64,000 nucleotides of DNA from Gari tellinella (GCA_922989275.2 OV277867.1:37192070-37256069), one strand, 5' to 3'; shown: positions 1 to 11,245, counted from the first letter of the stretch. Program-made: numbers and translations. Notes: a model not told the origin generated them from the sequence alone.

Positions 1-346
1 TTGAAAAGTTCTTCTCATAATAATACGTGAAGTCAAAATGATAAGTTAATATTTTGTATCTCAGACATGTTCAAAACATAGCGATTATTCATTGGCGACT
101 CGAGGCTATAATAGTTATGCAATCCACATACAGTTGACAATGTCAATTGTTTGTAATACTGAAGTTGACCTTAGTTTGAATGTCAAATAATTTTAAGCCT
201 ACTCGGTCCAGTGCAAAAACTGTTCGCTATGACACCATGTTTGGAATTTGAACGTCGCTTTTGGCAACGATGAGCATTGAAACCCTATATTGAGTGAGGT
301 ATCCTGAATATAATGTCGCATACATCTGTCAATGTCTTCGGAGTTA

Positions 347-561
347 ACCCTCTTACTCTCAATGACGTCATAAGCGCATTTACAAACACTTTTAATCCTG
401 ACCAGACGCCGCATCCCACTCTTTGCCACTTATTTTAAAATAATGGTAGTTATACAGCCCTACATCTAACTTTGAAACGATACAACAGACAACAATATTG
501 AAGAAGACGACAAATTTCGGTGAAGGGGTAGAATATTCGCCATGATTATGATCATAAAAGG
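347..561 (+). repeat. Family E MITE, degraded copy (TTAA-flanked)
   Basis: The segment is bounded by TTAA at 343-346 and 562-565, starts CCCTCTTACTCTCAAT and ends ATCATAAAAGGG. It matches other family E copies in the order: 'CTCAATGACGTCATAA' region, a core remnant (ATCCTGACCAGACGCCGCAT), then a 3' body with ACTTTGAAACGAT and AAGAAGACGACAA. The second arm of the central palindrome is lost. TTAA duplications and CCC-starting ends suggest a piggyBac-type non-autonomous element. A minus-strand open frame over 199-429 is not a gene. Confidence 0.6.
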
Positions 562-843
562 GTTAATGACAAATTAATTAACCGCCTGAAGCGATGGTAT
601 CCTGCACCTTGACAGTTTTAGTTCGTTGAACGTCTACGGTTATAGATTACCGTTAATGGTCTTGTGAAACAACCATGCACTTTGCAGTAAACCGATAAGA
701 AAACGTTATCACATTGTGTAAGCGAAATAACCGCAATCTCAAGGTTCGTGTTGACGTCTCATTATTAGAGCCTTTGATACGGAAGAGCAAATGCTCCACC
801 TTCTGTTTTATAATGTTAAAACATCGGATGTTTCAATGTTTTA

Positions 844-965
844 AAGCTTTTGCGCTGAGTCTGGTCTTGTTCTCAAGCATTTGATTGGTCAGATTTGAGC
901 CTAGGCTCAAATCTGGCCAATTAAATACTTGAAAACAAGACCAGACTAACTTCAGAAGCTTTATA
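844..965. repeat. Family M palindromic repeat
   Basis: Imperfect hairpin. The arm TCTGGTCTTGTTCTCAAGCA followed by TTTGATTGGTCAGATTTGAGCC is mirrored by GGCTCAAATCTGGCCAAT and ACTTGAAAACAAGACCAGAC. Related, more diverged copies lie at 37994-38134 and 43535-43745. No target duplication is clear, so the superfamily is unknown. Confidence 0.65.
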
Positions 966-999
966 ACCTTGGACCAAGATGATTCAAAGCGCGTAGATG

Positions 1000-1911
1000 G
1001 TTATGTAAAGGATGCGTTTAGATAATGAATCAAATGGACCTCACATTTGAAGAATTAAGTTACAATAATGTGTATCCTTACCGTAAGTTTGTATCATAAT
1101 CTTTGTACTCTTAAATAGCATATTGGCCAATTGTTTAATACTCGATAAGTTGTCGATTGAGATCCAACCGACAGAACCGACAATAAATTGGTCAGTTTAC
1201 AAACCGATTACCAAAACTAGATATTACCCTATTCGTAAATTTGCATTCAATACTAGTGGAAAGTAAGTTATGTGTAAGTGTTGAGTGCTCAGCCAAATAT
1301 GTAAATACCTCACAGCACGTACTGACTTGCAATACGCAGCTGGATACAGCTCCTCATTTGTCAAGATGAAACAATATATTCCAATCTATATTTGAAGACA
1401 ACTTAAACGTTAACAACTATATTGAAACTGAAAAGTCGTACACAGCATTTAGAGAACTGTTTTATTTTGTAGCTGCAGTTTATCTCTCTATCCCATTGCG
1501 TTTTTATGCTTGAAGACAGCGAAACGTTAAAGCAGAGTGTATATGTTAAAGGGCGTTATATTATACATCTAAATTAAAATTGTTGTTTTTAATATTAAGG
1601 CCACTTATTATCAACCTATTATTAAATTGGAAATATGCAGTGTACCGGTTAACCCGGCAGCAATGGTAAAGCAGAGGGCGATTTAGGCGCATTCAGCTTT
1701 ACCTCCAACCTACTTTAAGCTACCAATTGTAAGGATATAGAAAATACTTATTATGCTGAACCTTTCATTATTATATAAATTGAAACTGTTGTATTTAGCG
1801 GAGGACTAAATTGGAAACGTAAACAATCTACCTATCGAACTATGGGCTACACAGCCACTTGTGCAATATCACTGAAAACAAATTGTCTGTCTGGGAAGAA
1901 CTGATGGGGTA
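1000..1911. other. No recognisable feature
   Basis: AT-rich DNA with stops in all frames. I see no exon, repeat core or RNA gene. It lies between a family M hairpin and a family G MITE. Confidence 0.4.
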
Positions 1912-1915
1912 TTAA

Positions 1916-2147
1916 CTATTTCCTCCCTGAAACTTTAAATGGACAATTCCAGTTTTCGTTTTAATCTAGTCCATTTCAGACTTTTAAGGGTGTTTTTGGC
2001 ATTATGACAAACAGTGAAGACCCTGATCAGAAGGCTCCTTTAGGAGCCCTCTGATTTTGGTCTTCACTGTTTGCACAGGACAAGTGTACTATCCACATGT
2101 ACACTCTTTTAAAATGACGCCTATATGCGGGACTATGGTTCAAAGGG
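1916..2147 (-). repeat. Family G MITE (TTAA-flanked), full length
   Basis: Flanked by TTAA at 1912-1915 and 2148-2151. It is inverted relative to the copies at 41092-41337 and 40333-40576. The central palindrome (about 2006-2075) has arms built on CAGTGAAGACCCTGATCAG with the centre GGCTCCTTTAGGAGCC. The outer part contains the CTGAAACTTTAAATGGACAA block shared by all family G copies. The 78-codon open frame starting at 2057 runs out of this element and is not considered a gene. Confidence 0.8.
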
Positions 2148-2733
2148 TTAAAGGACACTATAATTTGATTTTTTTAACCCTTATCCTTCTGATCGCAATT
2201 TCTATTTTCCTTTTCAACGGTTTGGACCCAGAACCGACGCCATGTTACGCGGAGTCCGATCTTGACCAAGAACTGTATGACACTTGTCTTTAGGTTTCTT
2301 TAATTTAAAATGTATAAATATAACTATTTCAAAGCAGACGACTTTGCAGCAGGATAAGGATTAAAGGGAAGAAATCAATATTTATGATAGTATGCTACAA
2401 TGTTTGTGGTAATTGGTTTCAGCGATTATTGTAGTAATTCTACATTGCCTGTTTAAAATACCTATTATAGTTTTCAAGTAAAATATTTTTCCAAGGAAAT
2501 ACAATTTTCTAAATTAAAGATGCTGTTTTCGATCGATACCAATTATCTTCAAAATGAAACCTCTTCAGACATACCCTAAGGATGCAATTATAACATTATT
2601 CCTCAAAGTTTATTTTTAGGTAATTTAAATAGATACGGCTGTATTTAAAATTTAAACTTTCCATCGCCATCGGCGATTGAAGTTGACCTTGTAAACAGTC
2701 ATCATCTCATGAATGGGTCGAAATGACGAGTAT

Positions 2734-3288
2734 CCTTTTTAAAGCGACTCGCAACCAGATGGTGCATTAAAAATAGTAATTTGTAAATATGTGTCAAACG
2801 CTTATATAAATGGTAAAGAATTAGTTTAGGATAAGAAATTCTGTTTAAAAAAATGTATTTCAATAAAAAAAAATATTGGTCTCTGGTGGGATTCGAACCC
2901 GGGGCCCCGGCATTTGCGGACAGAAGGCAAAATAGGGGAAACCGCTTAGACCAATGGACCACGGAACTATCCGTTTATCTCGGATCGATTTAACGTATTT
3001 CAATGTGTAGCTATCGAAAGTGCATACAACTTCGTAATTCGGCTCGTGTTTATGTCTAAGCCCGTGTAGAGAAGCAACAACAACAACTATACCGTCTACT
3101 AGTCGGTATAGAAAAACGATGGGAAATATCTAAAAATCTAAGATTCGGTGACGATTCTTGAGACCTTTTTTGGACTGATCATATTTTTTTAATGTCAGAA
3201 GCCAAATAATGCCACAAATTTGCTTTTATTTGAGTATTTTATTTTATTTTGACAAGTACACCATCCGGTTGCGAGTCCCTTTAAAGGG
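2734..3288 (-). mobile_element. TIR element with internal tRNA-like segment
   Basis: Terminal inverted repeats of about 30 bp are visible. The left end has AAAGCGACTCGCAACCAGAT and GGTGCA (about 2734-2766). The right end is the reverse complement of GACTCGCAACCGGATGGTGT (about 3256-3288). Between them lies a tRNA-like segment (2878-2966). A second copy at about 41629-42050 shares both the DNA left of the tRNA-like part and about 200 bp to its right. The tRNA-like part is therefore an integral module, not a recent separate insertion. No coding capacity. Confidence 0.6.
2878..2966 (-). ncRNA. tRNA-like segment (pol III A/B boxes), pseudogene-like
   Basis: The minus strand reads a perfect B box, GGTTCGAATCC, and an A-box-like TGGTCTAAGCGG, about 50 nt apart. 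It starts CCGTGGTCCATTGG. The T stem is mispaired below three G-C pairs and the acceptor stem pairs poorly, so it is unlikely to be a functional tRNA. It resembles the head of a tRNA-derived SINE. The related copy (minus, about 41770-41838) keeps GGGTTCGAATCC and GTCTAAGGG. Confidence 0.55.
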
Positions 3289-3566
3289 GTTAATAGATTT
3301 ACTTAGTATTTCCGAGAAAATAAGTTAAAAATGTTAACTGTGGTGCTGTAATTTTAGTATTTCGGCTCCTGATCGGTATCAAAACTCTTTGAAACCTTTG
3401 AGAGTATTTTTATTTTGTATGCGCAAGCAGGTGATGCCGTCGACAATTAATGTTAAGACGATATTAAAAATGAAGTATATATGTATTTAACAAAAGCAGA
3501 ACATTAAAACCAATCTTTATTATTAATAATTCAAATGTTGATATGTTTCCTTGGAAACTGTATATA

Positions 3567-3756
3567 CGGTGAAACCTCTCTATATCAGACCACCCACTTG
3601 TATGAATTGTTTGGTGTTAAAGCAAGGTGACAGTACAGTAAAAACAACTATGTCAGGGGCTACTGTTACTGTGACATTGCATTAAGCTTTCACCTGTCTT
3701 TTATACTCTGAATTAGCCTTCGATTTAGTGATCGTAATAGAGAGGTTTTACTTTTA
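3567..3756. repeat. Family C MITE (TA-flanked)
   Basis: Starts CGGTGAAACCTCTCTATATC and ends with AATAGAGAGGTTTTACTTTT, the degenerate complement. The interior has AAAGCAAGGTGACAGTA and a weak mirror arm. It abuts a family B copy that starts 13 bp downstream. CAGT-type ends with flanking TA suggest a Tc1/mariner-derived MITE. Confidence 0.6.
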
Positions 3757-3768
3757 CTTGTACATGTA

Positions 3769-4114
3769 CATCGCTCCCTCTCTACAACGACACCCAAAGG
3801 GAGACAACAATAATGCGCGTTGTTCGGAGGAAGTCGTTATAGAGAGGGAAACTGGCCTACATTTGCAAATAGCTTGAATCTAGATCAGACGCCGCGTTAC
3901 GCGGCGTCTGATTTGGATTCAAGCTGTTTGTCACTCGTCATAATTTTTATACCATTAAAATGTAACTTTGAGAAAAAACATCAGGCTACAATTTGAAGCA
4001 TACATTTCAGCAGTAAAAGCGTTAGATATAATTGTCTTGTTTAGGGAAATGCGGCAAATGTCGTTGTAAGGAGGGAGTCGTTGTTGGTAGGGCCGTTGTA
4101 GAGAGGAAACACTG
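3769..4114 (+). repeat. Family B MITE (TA-flanked)
   Basis: Starts CATCGCTCCCTCTCTACAAC and ends GTAGAGAGGAAACACTG, with TA on both sides. It contains CGTTGTTCGGAGGAAGTCGT. The core palindrome at about 3863-3932 has arms GCTTGAATCTAGATCAGACG with centre CCGCGTTACGCGG, followed by TTTGTCACTCGTC. The same layout is seen at 13782, 40638 and 61047. Confidence 0.75.
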
Positions 4115-4659
4115 TACATTAATAAGTGACACAACGAATGTCTGTCATATATGCTGTCAAATGGTGCAATAAAAATGACATGTACCTCGATAACTCGAAC
4201 TAGTTTTATTCGAACTGACCCACATTTATATGTCGCACTTTAGTTATTCAATTAGGAGGAAAACGTTATCGTTTCCCAATAAACGCGTCTTTAAAAAAAT
4301 ATAGTAACAATCACTTTGTCATACAGGGCAGAACACGTCATGCTTTCCCGATAATTGCGTTTGTTCTAAAATGAATACTTCTAACGCAAATAGGATACAT
4401 GTGAGGATTCGTCTCCAAACGTGTTTGGTTCTCAGATACAAATAAATACATGTAGTCCAAATGTTCAGAAAATATTGCATTTCAACCTTGTATTACATGT
4501 TTGTTTCGCTTAGTATCATGCAAACGGGAAAGCATATTGCATTATTCACTGTATGTTATTATTTGTAAGACGCTAGTGTAAACAATAAAATGAAAGTTCA
4601 ATTCCACAAGCTTAAGACGAGTTCCTTATATATTTAACTGAACTTATCAATCTAGGTTA

Positions 4660-4975
4660 TGCCATTTCGTTCCGTGCCATTAAATGGAACGGAAACAGAA
4701 CTCCAATTGCAAGGGTAACATTGAAGTTTAGTCACGTCATTCGTACCAAATTATCGCGTTTAAGCTAGATTTATTAATATCAGTGGCAAACAGTTTGGAG
4801 CCAGATCAGACGCCGGATAAACTGCTCGCCACTCAAATTGAACTAAATCGTCAGGATTCTCAAAATATTGTCATTTTCTACGTTTTATTGCAATGCGTTA
4901 GTGTTTCGTTTACCTGTCAACGGGAAATAATAACTTTATTTCGTCTATAATATCACGTGCGTCAGGGAAAGACTA
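4660..4975. repeat. Degraded family A MITE
   Basis: The half-core GGCAAACAGTTTGGAGCCAG ATCAGACGCCGG (from 4786) is followed by a collapsed second arm (CTGCTCGCCACTC) and by the family A tail words TTTTCTACGTTTTA, TGCGTTAGTGTTTCG and GGGAAATAATAA. Terminal repeats are too eroded to place the ends exactly. Confidence 0.45.
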
Positions 4976-5023
4976 ACGGCTTCTTTACTGCAATAATTCT
5001 CGGAAACGCATAAATATAATTAA

Positions 5024-5248
5024 CTCATTTATACCCCGTGGATTCTTCCATGTTTATATATTGGATTAGTCTATTTTTTATTAAAGGGATGCCTGGTCAA
5101 AATGTTTATTTTCATTTTGTTTTATATTGAAATTCCTTACAGCAAACAGTGTAGACTCTGATCAGACGCCGAGTTACGCGGCGTCTGATCAGAGTCTTCT
5201 CTGTTTGCCTTTGTCCCATATATGGGACCGTTGGCACAAATGCTGCAT
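5024..5248 (-). repeat. Family F MITE (TTAA-type), inverted
   Basis: Left TTAA at 5020-5023; the right TTAA has mutated (GCATAA). The core at about 5142-5209 has arms CAGTGTAGACTCTGATCAGA with centre CGCCGAGTTACGCGGCG. The body words GATGCCTGGTCAAAATGT and TCCCATATATGGGAC are those of the full copy at 46458-46678, here in reverse orientation. Confidence 0.7.
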
Positions 5249-5617
5249 AACGTATTCTCCACTGTACCCTGTCCAGCTGATATACGTCTACTGGCAAACA
5301 TATCGTTGTCGTTTCGTTTTCATATTCAGAGATCTTGGAGAAACACCAAACACCTGAGCCCTCTATACTGCATGTACCCCTTCCCTTACAGAACATTGTC
5401 CTGTCTTAAATCATCATCTGATTTGAGTTCCAAGTTTTAGAATTTGGGGTATTTTGCATCACACATACCGCTATTATTATCAGTTTCAAAAATGTCTGAT
5501 GAAACACGCAGTTGCTTGGCGATTGAACAGAAATCAAACTGTTTGCAAATAACTATAAAACTTGGTAAGACATTGAAGGGGATATGGTATCCACCAAATG
5601 TCATGTCTGTGGAATGA

Positions 5618-5822
5618 CAGTAAAACCCCGCTAATACGACCACTAAAACAAAGACTAATTTATTGTATAAAAGACAGGTGACTGCTTAAAGCAAGGTGAC
5701 AGTAAAACAGAAGCTCCTACAAAAGCTTTCTGTTTTCTTGTCACCTTGCTTTAAGCAGTCACCTGTCGTAAACGACCTGGTAATTAACTTACTTTAGTGG
5801 TCGTTATAGAGAGGTTCTACTG
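5618..5822. repeat. Family C MITE, nearly intact
   Basis: Starts CAGTAAAACCCCGCTAATAC and ends CGTTATAGAGAGGTTCTACTG. The centre is a palindrome: ACTGCTTAAAGCAAGGTGAC then AGTAAAACAGAA, mirrored by TTCTGTTTTCTTGTCACCTT GCTTTAAGCAGT. The right side has TA. The core is a relative of the second core type seen in families D, H and I. Confidence 0.75.
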
Positions 5823-6123
5823 TAATCCCCTGTCGTGACGTTTAATGAACACGACTGTGATTAAATGTGAGTGTTGGCAGTTTTGTATCTGATAATCATG
5901 TTCATTTGTCTCTAAGGGGTGATAAAAGACACTATTGGAGAACTGAAATACGTAAAGGCAGCCATGAGCTAAACTGCAGCAGAGCCAAATTTGTGTTGTT
6001 ACGATAGGGGAAGGCATTATATTTCCCTTTTATACGAAACTTAGCATATGCGTTACGCAATAAACTATAAAAAAATCAGCTTTATGGAAACATTGGGCGT
6101 TTAATTTAATATACGTACTAAAT

Positions 6124-6240
6124 GGCATGGAACCAGGTCAGTTGCCGGGTAACCTGACGTCTGGTCTGGATACAAACGGTTTGCAACTGAAATAGTTTTT
6201 TTCTTCTAATATATTAACGTGTGTCAGGAAAAGACCAACG
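6124..6240. repeat. Decayed core palindrome
   Basis: GGAACCAGGTCAGTTGCCGG, then GTAACCTGACGTCTGGTCTG and GATACAAACGGTTTGCA. This is a recognisable but mutated version of the GCAAACAG-type core. Parent element ends were not identified. The word GTGTCAGGAAAAGACCAACG just downstream recurs near 4962-4980. Confidence 0.45.
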
Positions 6241-6610
6241 GCTTCCTTACTGCAATCATTCTCCGAAAAGCACAACTATAACTAAAGGGCAACCACGAGC
6301 AGCATACAGAAGAATTGCCACGCAGACAACCCGAAAGAACTTTACAAAACATGGTTTTGCATTTATCTATCTATTTCTACATAAATGGTGTGCTGTTTTT
6401 TACCATTGTAATTATATTATATAAACTAGATAGAAATTTGACGTGTTTTCTACTTTCCAGGGAATATCTAAATAATCGAAACCATGCACATTCGTAATTC
6501 CGTCTGAAGCCACTTTACTCAAAACGTTCCGTTACATTATGTTATATAATTCACAACTTAATTAAATAATTACAAAGACAAGTACTATTCTTTTATCAGA
6601 GTGTGTAGTA

Positions 6611-6856
6611 CAGTGGAGAATCTGTTATTCTTTCCCAATAAACGCGTTTACGCTAAAACTATTATTTGCAGTGCAAACAGTTTGGAGCCAGATCAGACGC
6701 CGGGTAACCCGGCGTCTGATCAGGCTCCAAACTGTTTGCCACCAAGATAAAAAAGAATTATCAGAATTGTCCAAAAGTTGTACTTTTCTACGTTTTAGCG
6801 CTTTGCGTTTGCGTACGTTTGCGTTTAAACGGGAAATAATAACAGATTCTCCGCTG
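6611..6856. repeat. Family A MITE, intact (TA-flanked)
   Basis: Ends are CAGTGGAGAATCTGTTATTC and GAATAACAGATTCTCCGCTG type, about 27-bp terminal inverted repeats with TA on each side. Subterminal words are AATAAACGCGTTTACGCTAA on the left and GCGTTTGCGTACGTTTGCGT on the right. The core palindrome at about 6670-6740 (GTTTGGAGCCAGATCAGACG, centre CCGGGTAACCCGG) is almost perfect. Ends and TA flanks fit a Tc1/mariner-derived MITE. No transposase. Confidence 0.85.
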
Positions 6857-6895
6857 TAACTCAACGATTTTGGTCAGAATAAGACACTGAGTTAA

Positions 6896-7125
6896 CACTT
6901 TCACTATAAATGGCGTCATAAAACGCATTTGCAAACGGTTTTAATCATGATCAGACACCGCATAACGCCGCGTCTGATCAGGATCCAAACTGTTTGACAC
7001 TTGTGTCGAAGTTTTGTCAGTAATACAGCCTTAAAATCAACTTTCAAACCATATTGCAGACAACAAAAATGAAGCAGACGACAATGAAAGCGTGAATCGC
7101 AATAACATTATGACAGTGAAAGGGT
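6896..7125 (+). repeat. Family E MITE
   Basis: TTAA at 6892-6895. It begins CACTTTCACTATAAATGGCG TCATAAAACGC, has the core at about 6930-6993 (ATCAGGATCCAAACTGTTTG arm), then the family E body (TTGTCAGTAATACAGCC, GAAGCAGACGACAATG), and ends GTGAAAGGGTGAA with the right TTAA mutated. Confidence 0.65.
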
Positions 7126-7303
7126 GAATGGGCTTAAAAAGCGGCGGCTGAACCGGTTGAAAAATGTTTAGTGCCTAACTATTCAATCGTTTGATATAAA
7201 ACAGTTTATTGTTTTTCAAGCAGAAGACATTAATGCAGTTAACATGTAACATGGGTGATGATGTCATAATTGAAAATTTCGGGGTTACAAGAAATCTATT
7301 TAA

Positions 7304-7509
7304 CCCTTAGCCTGCCACTCACGACTATAGCTCCATATGCAAACAGCTTGGATCCGGATGAGACGCCGAGTAACTCGGCGTCTCATCCGGATCCAAGCTG
7401 TTTGACACTCGGACAACATTTTCAGCAATTTTGAGCAACTTTGAAGCACTTTTAAACTTGAAGCAGACGAGAAATATAGCAGACAACAATTTATTTGGCG
7501 GGCTAAGGG
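7304..7509. repeat. Family P MITE (TTAA-flanked), intact
   Basis: TTAA at 7300-7303 and 7510-7513. Ends are CCCTTAGCCTGCCA and TTGGCGGGCTAAGGG, about 14 bp. The core at about 7338-7405 has its own arm variant, GCTTGGATCCGGATGAGACG with centre CCGAGTAACTCGG, perfectly mirrored. 206 bp. piggyBac-type by target duplication. Confidence 0.8.
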
Positions 7510-7631
7510 TTAACCTTATGCACACAGCAAGATAATTGGTGATAAACAATATGGATCCAGTTAAGACGGCGAGTAACTCGATATATCATCTGGATCAAAA
7601 CTATGTGACAAATCTGACGATATTTTCTTAA

Positions 7632-7851
7632 CCCATTTGTGCCCACGATCCCATATATGGGATATAGGCAAACAGTGTAGACTCTTATCAGACGCCGCAC
7701 TATGTGTCGCCTGATCAGAGTCTACACTGTTTGCTGTTAGGAAATACAATATTAAACAAACTGAAAATGAAAATTTTGACCAGGCATCCCTTTGATAAAA
7801 ATGGACTAATCCAATATATAATTATTGAAGAATCCAATTGGCGAAAATTGG
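7632..7851 (+). repeat. Family F MITE
   Basis: TTAA at 7628-7631, then CCCATTTGTGCCCACGATCC and CATATATGGGA. The core at about 7670-7737 has CAGTGTAGACTCTTATCAGA and its mirror TGATCAGAGTCTACACTG. The body has TTTGACCAGGCATCCCTTTG. The right end is mutated (GGTTAGG in place of GGGTTAA). Confidence 0.75.
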
Positions 7852-8029
7852 TTAGGAAAATGTCCATAAGTAATTTTAAAGTAGTTGCAGACGACCAGTT
7901 TTGCAGACGCTAGTTACAACGAGTGCAGAAATATAACGGATTAGTCATTGTAATGTGGTGTCGAGAACTGTGTTATACGTGTGACACTTTTCCATTACAG
8001 AACAGCCATCAAACTCGAACCCTTTTTTC

Positions 8030-8132
8030 CCATAGCCTGTTACATGTTTTAAAAACAGGTTACTACTTAAAGTAGCTTGAAAGTAAAACAGAATTCACCT
8101 TAAAGCACATTCTGTTTAACTTTCAGTCTGCC
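8030..8132. repeat. Fragment with second-type core palindrome
   Basis: Contains ACTACTTAAAGTAGCTTGAA AGTAAAACAGAATTC and its mirror GCACATTCTGTTTAACTTTC. It abuts the left TTAA of the intact family H copy, so it may be a decayed tandem neighbour of that family. Confidence 0.45.
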
Positions 8133-8136
8133 TTAA

Positions 8137-8390
8137 CCCTTTACCTGATAGCCTAGTTATAATATTGAAGATAGGTGACTACTTAAAGCAGGGTAAAAGT
8201 AAAGCAGAATGCGCCCTAAGGCGCATTCTGCTTTACTTTCAGCCTGATTTAAGCTATTACCAGCTAGGATAAGGAAAGTATTAAATATAACACATATTCA
8301 GTACGGTTTATATTGGAACTATTTTCTTCAGCGGATGAATAAAATGCATGTGCTAAAAGTCGCTTCTATCAGGGAAAGGGTTAAACTCCA
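8137..8390 (-). repeat. Family H MITE (TTAA-flanked), intact
   Basis: TTAA at 8133-8136 and 8391-8394. Ends CCCTTTACCTGATAGCC and AGGGAAAGGG. The centre is a near-perfect palindrome, GTGACTACTTAAAGCAGG to GCCTGATTTAAGCTA, with inner arm AAAGCAGAATGCGCC and its mirror. Inverted relative to the copy at 10361-10605, sharing TATTTTCTTCAGCGGATGAA. Confidence 0.8.
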
Positions 8391-8521
8391 CCGGCAGTAA
8401 AACCTCCCTATATCGACCACTAAAAAGAAAGCTAATTAATTCTATAAAAGACAAGGTGACAGAAAAACAGAAATTTTCTAAAGGGGTGTCAAACTGGAAC
8501 AACGATACTACTTCCGGTTAA

Positions 8522-8682
8522 CCATTTCATGATCAAATAATTCGGGATAGTTTTATCTTCACCACTTTATTGTCGTCTTCTTCAGTATTGTTGTATTGAA
8601 TACACGTTTCAAAGTTAGATTCAATATTGTATGACTGAGTAAATATCGATTTAAGTGTCAAACAGTTTGGGAATGAAATGAG
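8522..8682 (-). repeat. Family E MITE, internally deleted
   Basis: TTAA at 8518-8521 and 8683-8686. Reading inverted, it has CCATTTCATGATCAAATAAT, ATTGTCGTCTTCTTCAGTAT and TTTCAAAGTTAGA. It then goes to a collapsed core (GTGTCAAACAGTTTGG) with the rest of the palindrome missing. Confidence 0.6.
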
Positions 8683-9339
8683 TTAAAGCGAAACTAAACG
8701 CACAGAACATAACAACTTTTCGACCGTATTATATCTGAGTGCAAAACACCTTGAAATAAGATGAGTCGCAAGGTCATCGGTTATAATCTTGCTAGAGCCA
8801 GTATCGTTTTAGCACGAACCACTTTATCAAAACATAATAGTTATAATCTTCGCAGTAGTTAAAAGCCACTAGGCTCAGTATAAATCGTCAGAATTAATTT
8901 GTTTTATAAAAGTGTCAATTTCACATTTTATTGCATGTAGTTTTCGTTTTGTATAGGTTAGACGAGTTAGGAAAAAAGAGTTCAAGATTACATAAGAAAT
9001 ATAGAGATACATTTACACATAGTTAGACCATCTTGGCTACAGATTTATGTCTTTATTTCATCTCTGAACAGAAATAATCATTTTTCCTGGTTTCTATGGC
9101 GGGTATTCGCAATCCATTTATATGGTAATACGATACGTTTATGGATATTTCATTATACGTATTTGCCCAACAAATGTTACAAGAAGTAATGTATCAGTTT
9201 TGTCAGCGTGTATGTACACTGCTTAATGAGTTTCTCATACGGAATGTGATTGAGGATATTGCTATCATTCTGATAAAGACAGATGGAATGATTTCCTGTC
9301 CCCGTTTCCCCTGTCGTCTTCGGCTATCACGTAAATGTA

Positions 9340-9601
9340 CAGTGGAACAGACGTTATTTTCTTCCCAATAGCGCGTTTGTGCTAAAAAAAAAGTATATTT
9401 ACGAATGTATTTATTTTGCAAACAGTTTGAGTCAGATCAGACACCGGGTAACCCGGTGTCTGATCAGACTTCAAACTGTTTGCCACTCATATAAAAATTG
9501 TTAATTTCTCTTTTGTTTTAAGTAAATGTATTGTTTCTAAATGTTCTAACATTGCGTAAACGTTTAGTTTCGCTAAATAGGAAAAGGCGTGTTTCCCACT
9601 G
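9340..9601. repeat. Family A MITE
   Basis: Ends CAGTGGAACAGACGTTATTT and GAAAAGGCGTGTTTCCCACTG, with TA on each side. The core at about 9417-9483 is a near-perfect palindrome with centre CCGGGTAACCCGG. Subterminal AATAGCGCGTTTGTGCTAA is a mutated form of the family A word. Confidence 0.75.
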
Positions 9602-10360
9602 TAGTCACCATACCTTCTGTTACTTGCGTATGATACTCGTTGCGTTATCGGAATAATCCCGTCAGTGGCACACTGGTGTTGTATTGCATGCAAGCATAAA
9701 GAGGAAACATTATCGGCAGTGTTTTAAGAATGTTCGCGCAGTTAGTTACGGAATATGATACGTTTAATGGGGACATGAAGCAGCTATTAAAAGAAGATTA
9801 ACAAATAAAATGTCAATGGTACTAGATTTATGTTACATGCTAAGCGCCTTATTAACGGTCGTAATATTTTGATATATCGTACTGTCGGGGAAAATATTAT
9901 TCATTTATATTCATGTTTAACTAATCGCAATATAATTTAGATATTGTTCTAACGAATGATTATATAATAAATATCAAGCTGTTTGGAACCTAGTCAGACA
10001 CAGAGTTAACCCTAGCCTGATCTATATCCAATCTGTTTATTAGTGTAAGTAACAGTGTATTTGTTGGGAAAGCATAACGTTTGCCCCATATAGCATTAAT
10101 TAAATCTTGTTGAGGGAATAAAGTGAAAGACAACATTTATGCAGTGTCGGTATGGATTATAAATGGATACTTACTTGGATGTTGATGTTGCTACGACATC
10201 TCGGTAGGTACAATTACAGAACGTGCTACTTTTATGTCACTTCCAACGGCATCGGACGATAACTTTTCAAACAGTTTGAAGCCTGACCAGACGCCTCGCA
10301 ACGACGTGTCTGTTCAAGCTCCACACTGTTTGACACTCGTATCGATATATCGGTAGTTAA

Positions 10361-10605
10361 CCCTTTCCCTTATAGAAGCGACTTTTAGCACATTCATTTT
10401 ATTCATCCGCTGAAGAAAATAGTTCCAAATTATACCGTAATGAATATGTGTCATATTAAATACTTTCCTTATTCTAGCAGTTAATAGCTTAAAGCAGGTT
10501 GAAAGTAAAGTAGAATGCGCCTTAGGGCGCATTCTGCTTTACTTTCAACCTGCTTTAAGTAGTCACATATCTTCAATACTAGAAACAATGCTATCAGGTA
10601 AAGAG
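10361..10605 (+). repeat. Family H MITE (TTAA-flanked), intact
   Basis: TTAA at 10357-10360 and 10606-10609. Starts CCCTTTCCCTTATAGAAGCG and ends CTATCAGGTAAAGAG. The central palindrome has AGCTTAAAGCAGGTTGAAAG and the inner arm AGAATGCGCC, with mirror GCGCATTCTGCTTTACTTTC. It interrupts a family E copy, whose core is at 10268-10335 on the left and whose body resumes after 10609. Confidence 0.8.
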
Positions 10606-11245
10606 TTAATAAGCTCTAAATCCGACTTAACAAAATATTGCAGTAGACTCTTTGAATGCAGTCGACAATTTGGCTGTGAAATTGATAAAAAAGACGATAA
10701 AACTTGGCAGGGGAAAAGTTAAAGGAAACTCAACATACAGATGATTTTATTTGGGGTGGCTAACAGTTCAGAGCCTGGTCAGACGCTAGGTTACCCAGCG
10801 TCTAATCTAAATCCAAACTAGTTGCAATCGACATATTGATATTTATCTGAAACGTATTTATTGGCAAAGAATTACATTTGACTGAAAGTAATACTTAGTC
10901 TAGTTTTAAGTGTAGTGAAATGTTAGTTTGAGATGGGTAAGAAGCACTGCTATGAAACTACGAAATGATTTTTATGATTACTGATTATTAGGTCAATTTT
11001 GGTGTTTATACCTATGTTACTCTGTTAACTATAGCACACAGACAAATAAGTGGTTTTATCTATCAAGTTAAATCCAGTAATAAGCTGTAAATTGTCTCTA
11101 AATGCATGATTAAAAACAACTCGCTGGTAGATAAAACATATTAAGACAGATCATACGCCGAGTAAATCGACATCTGGGCAGGCTTAAAATTGTTTGATAC
11201 TCAGGTTAAAGAGACAGACCCACTTTTACTACCATTATTATTTAA

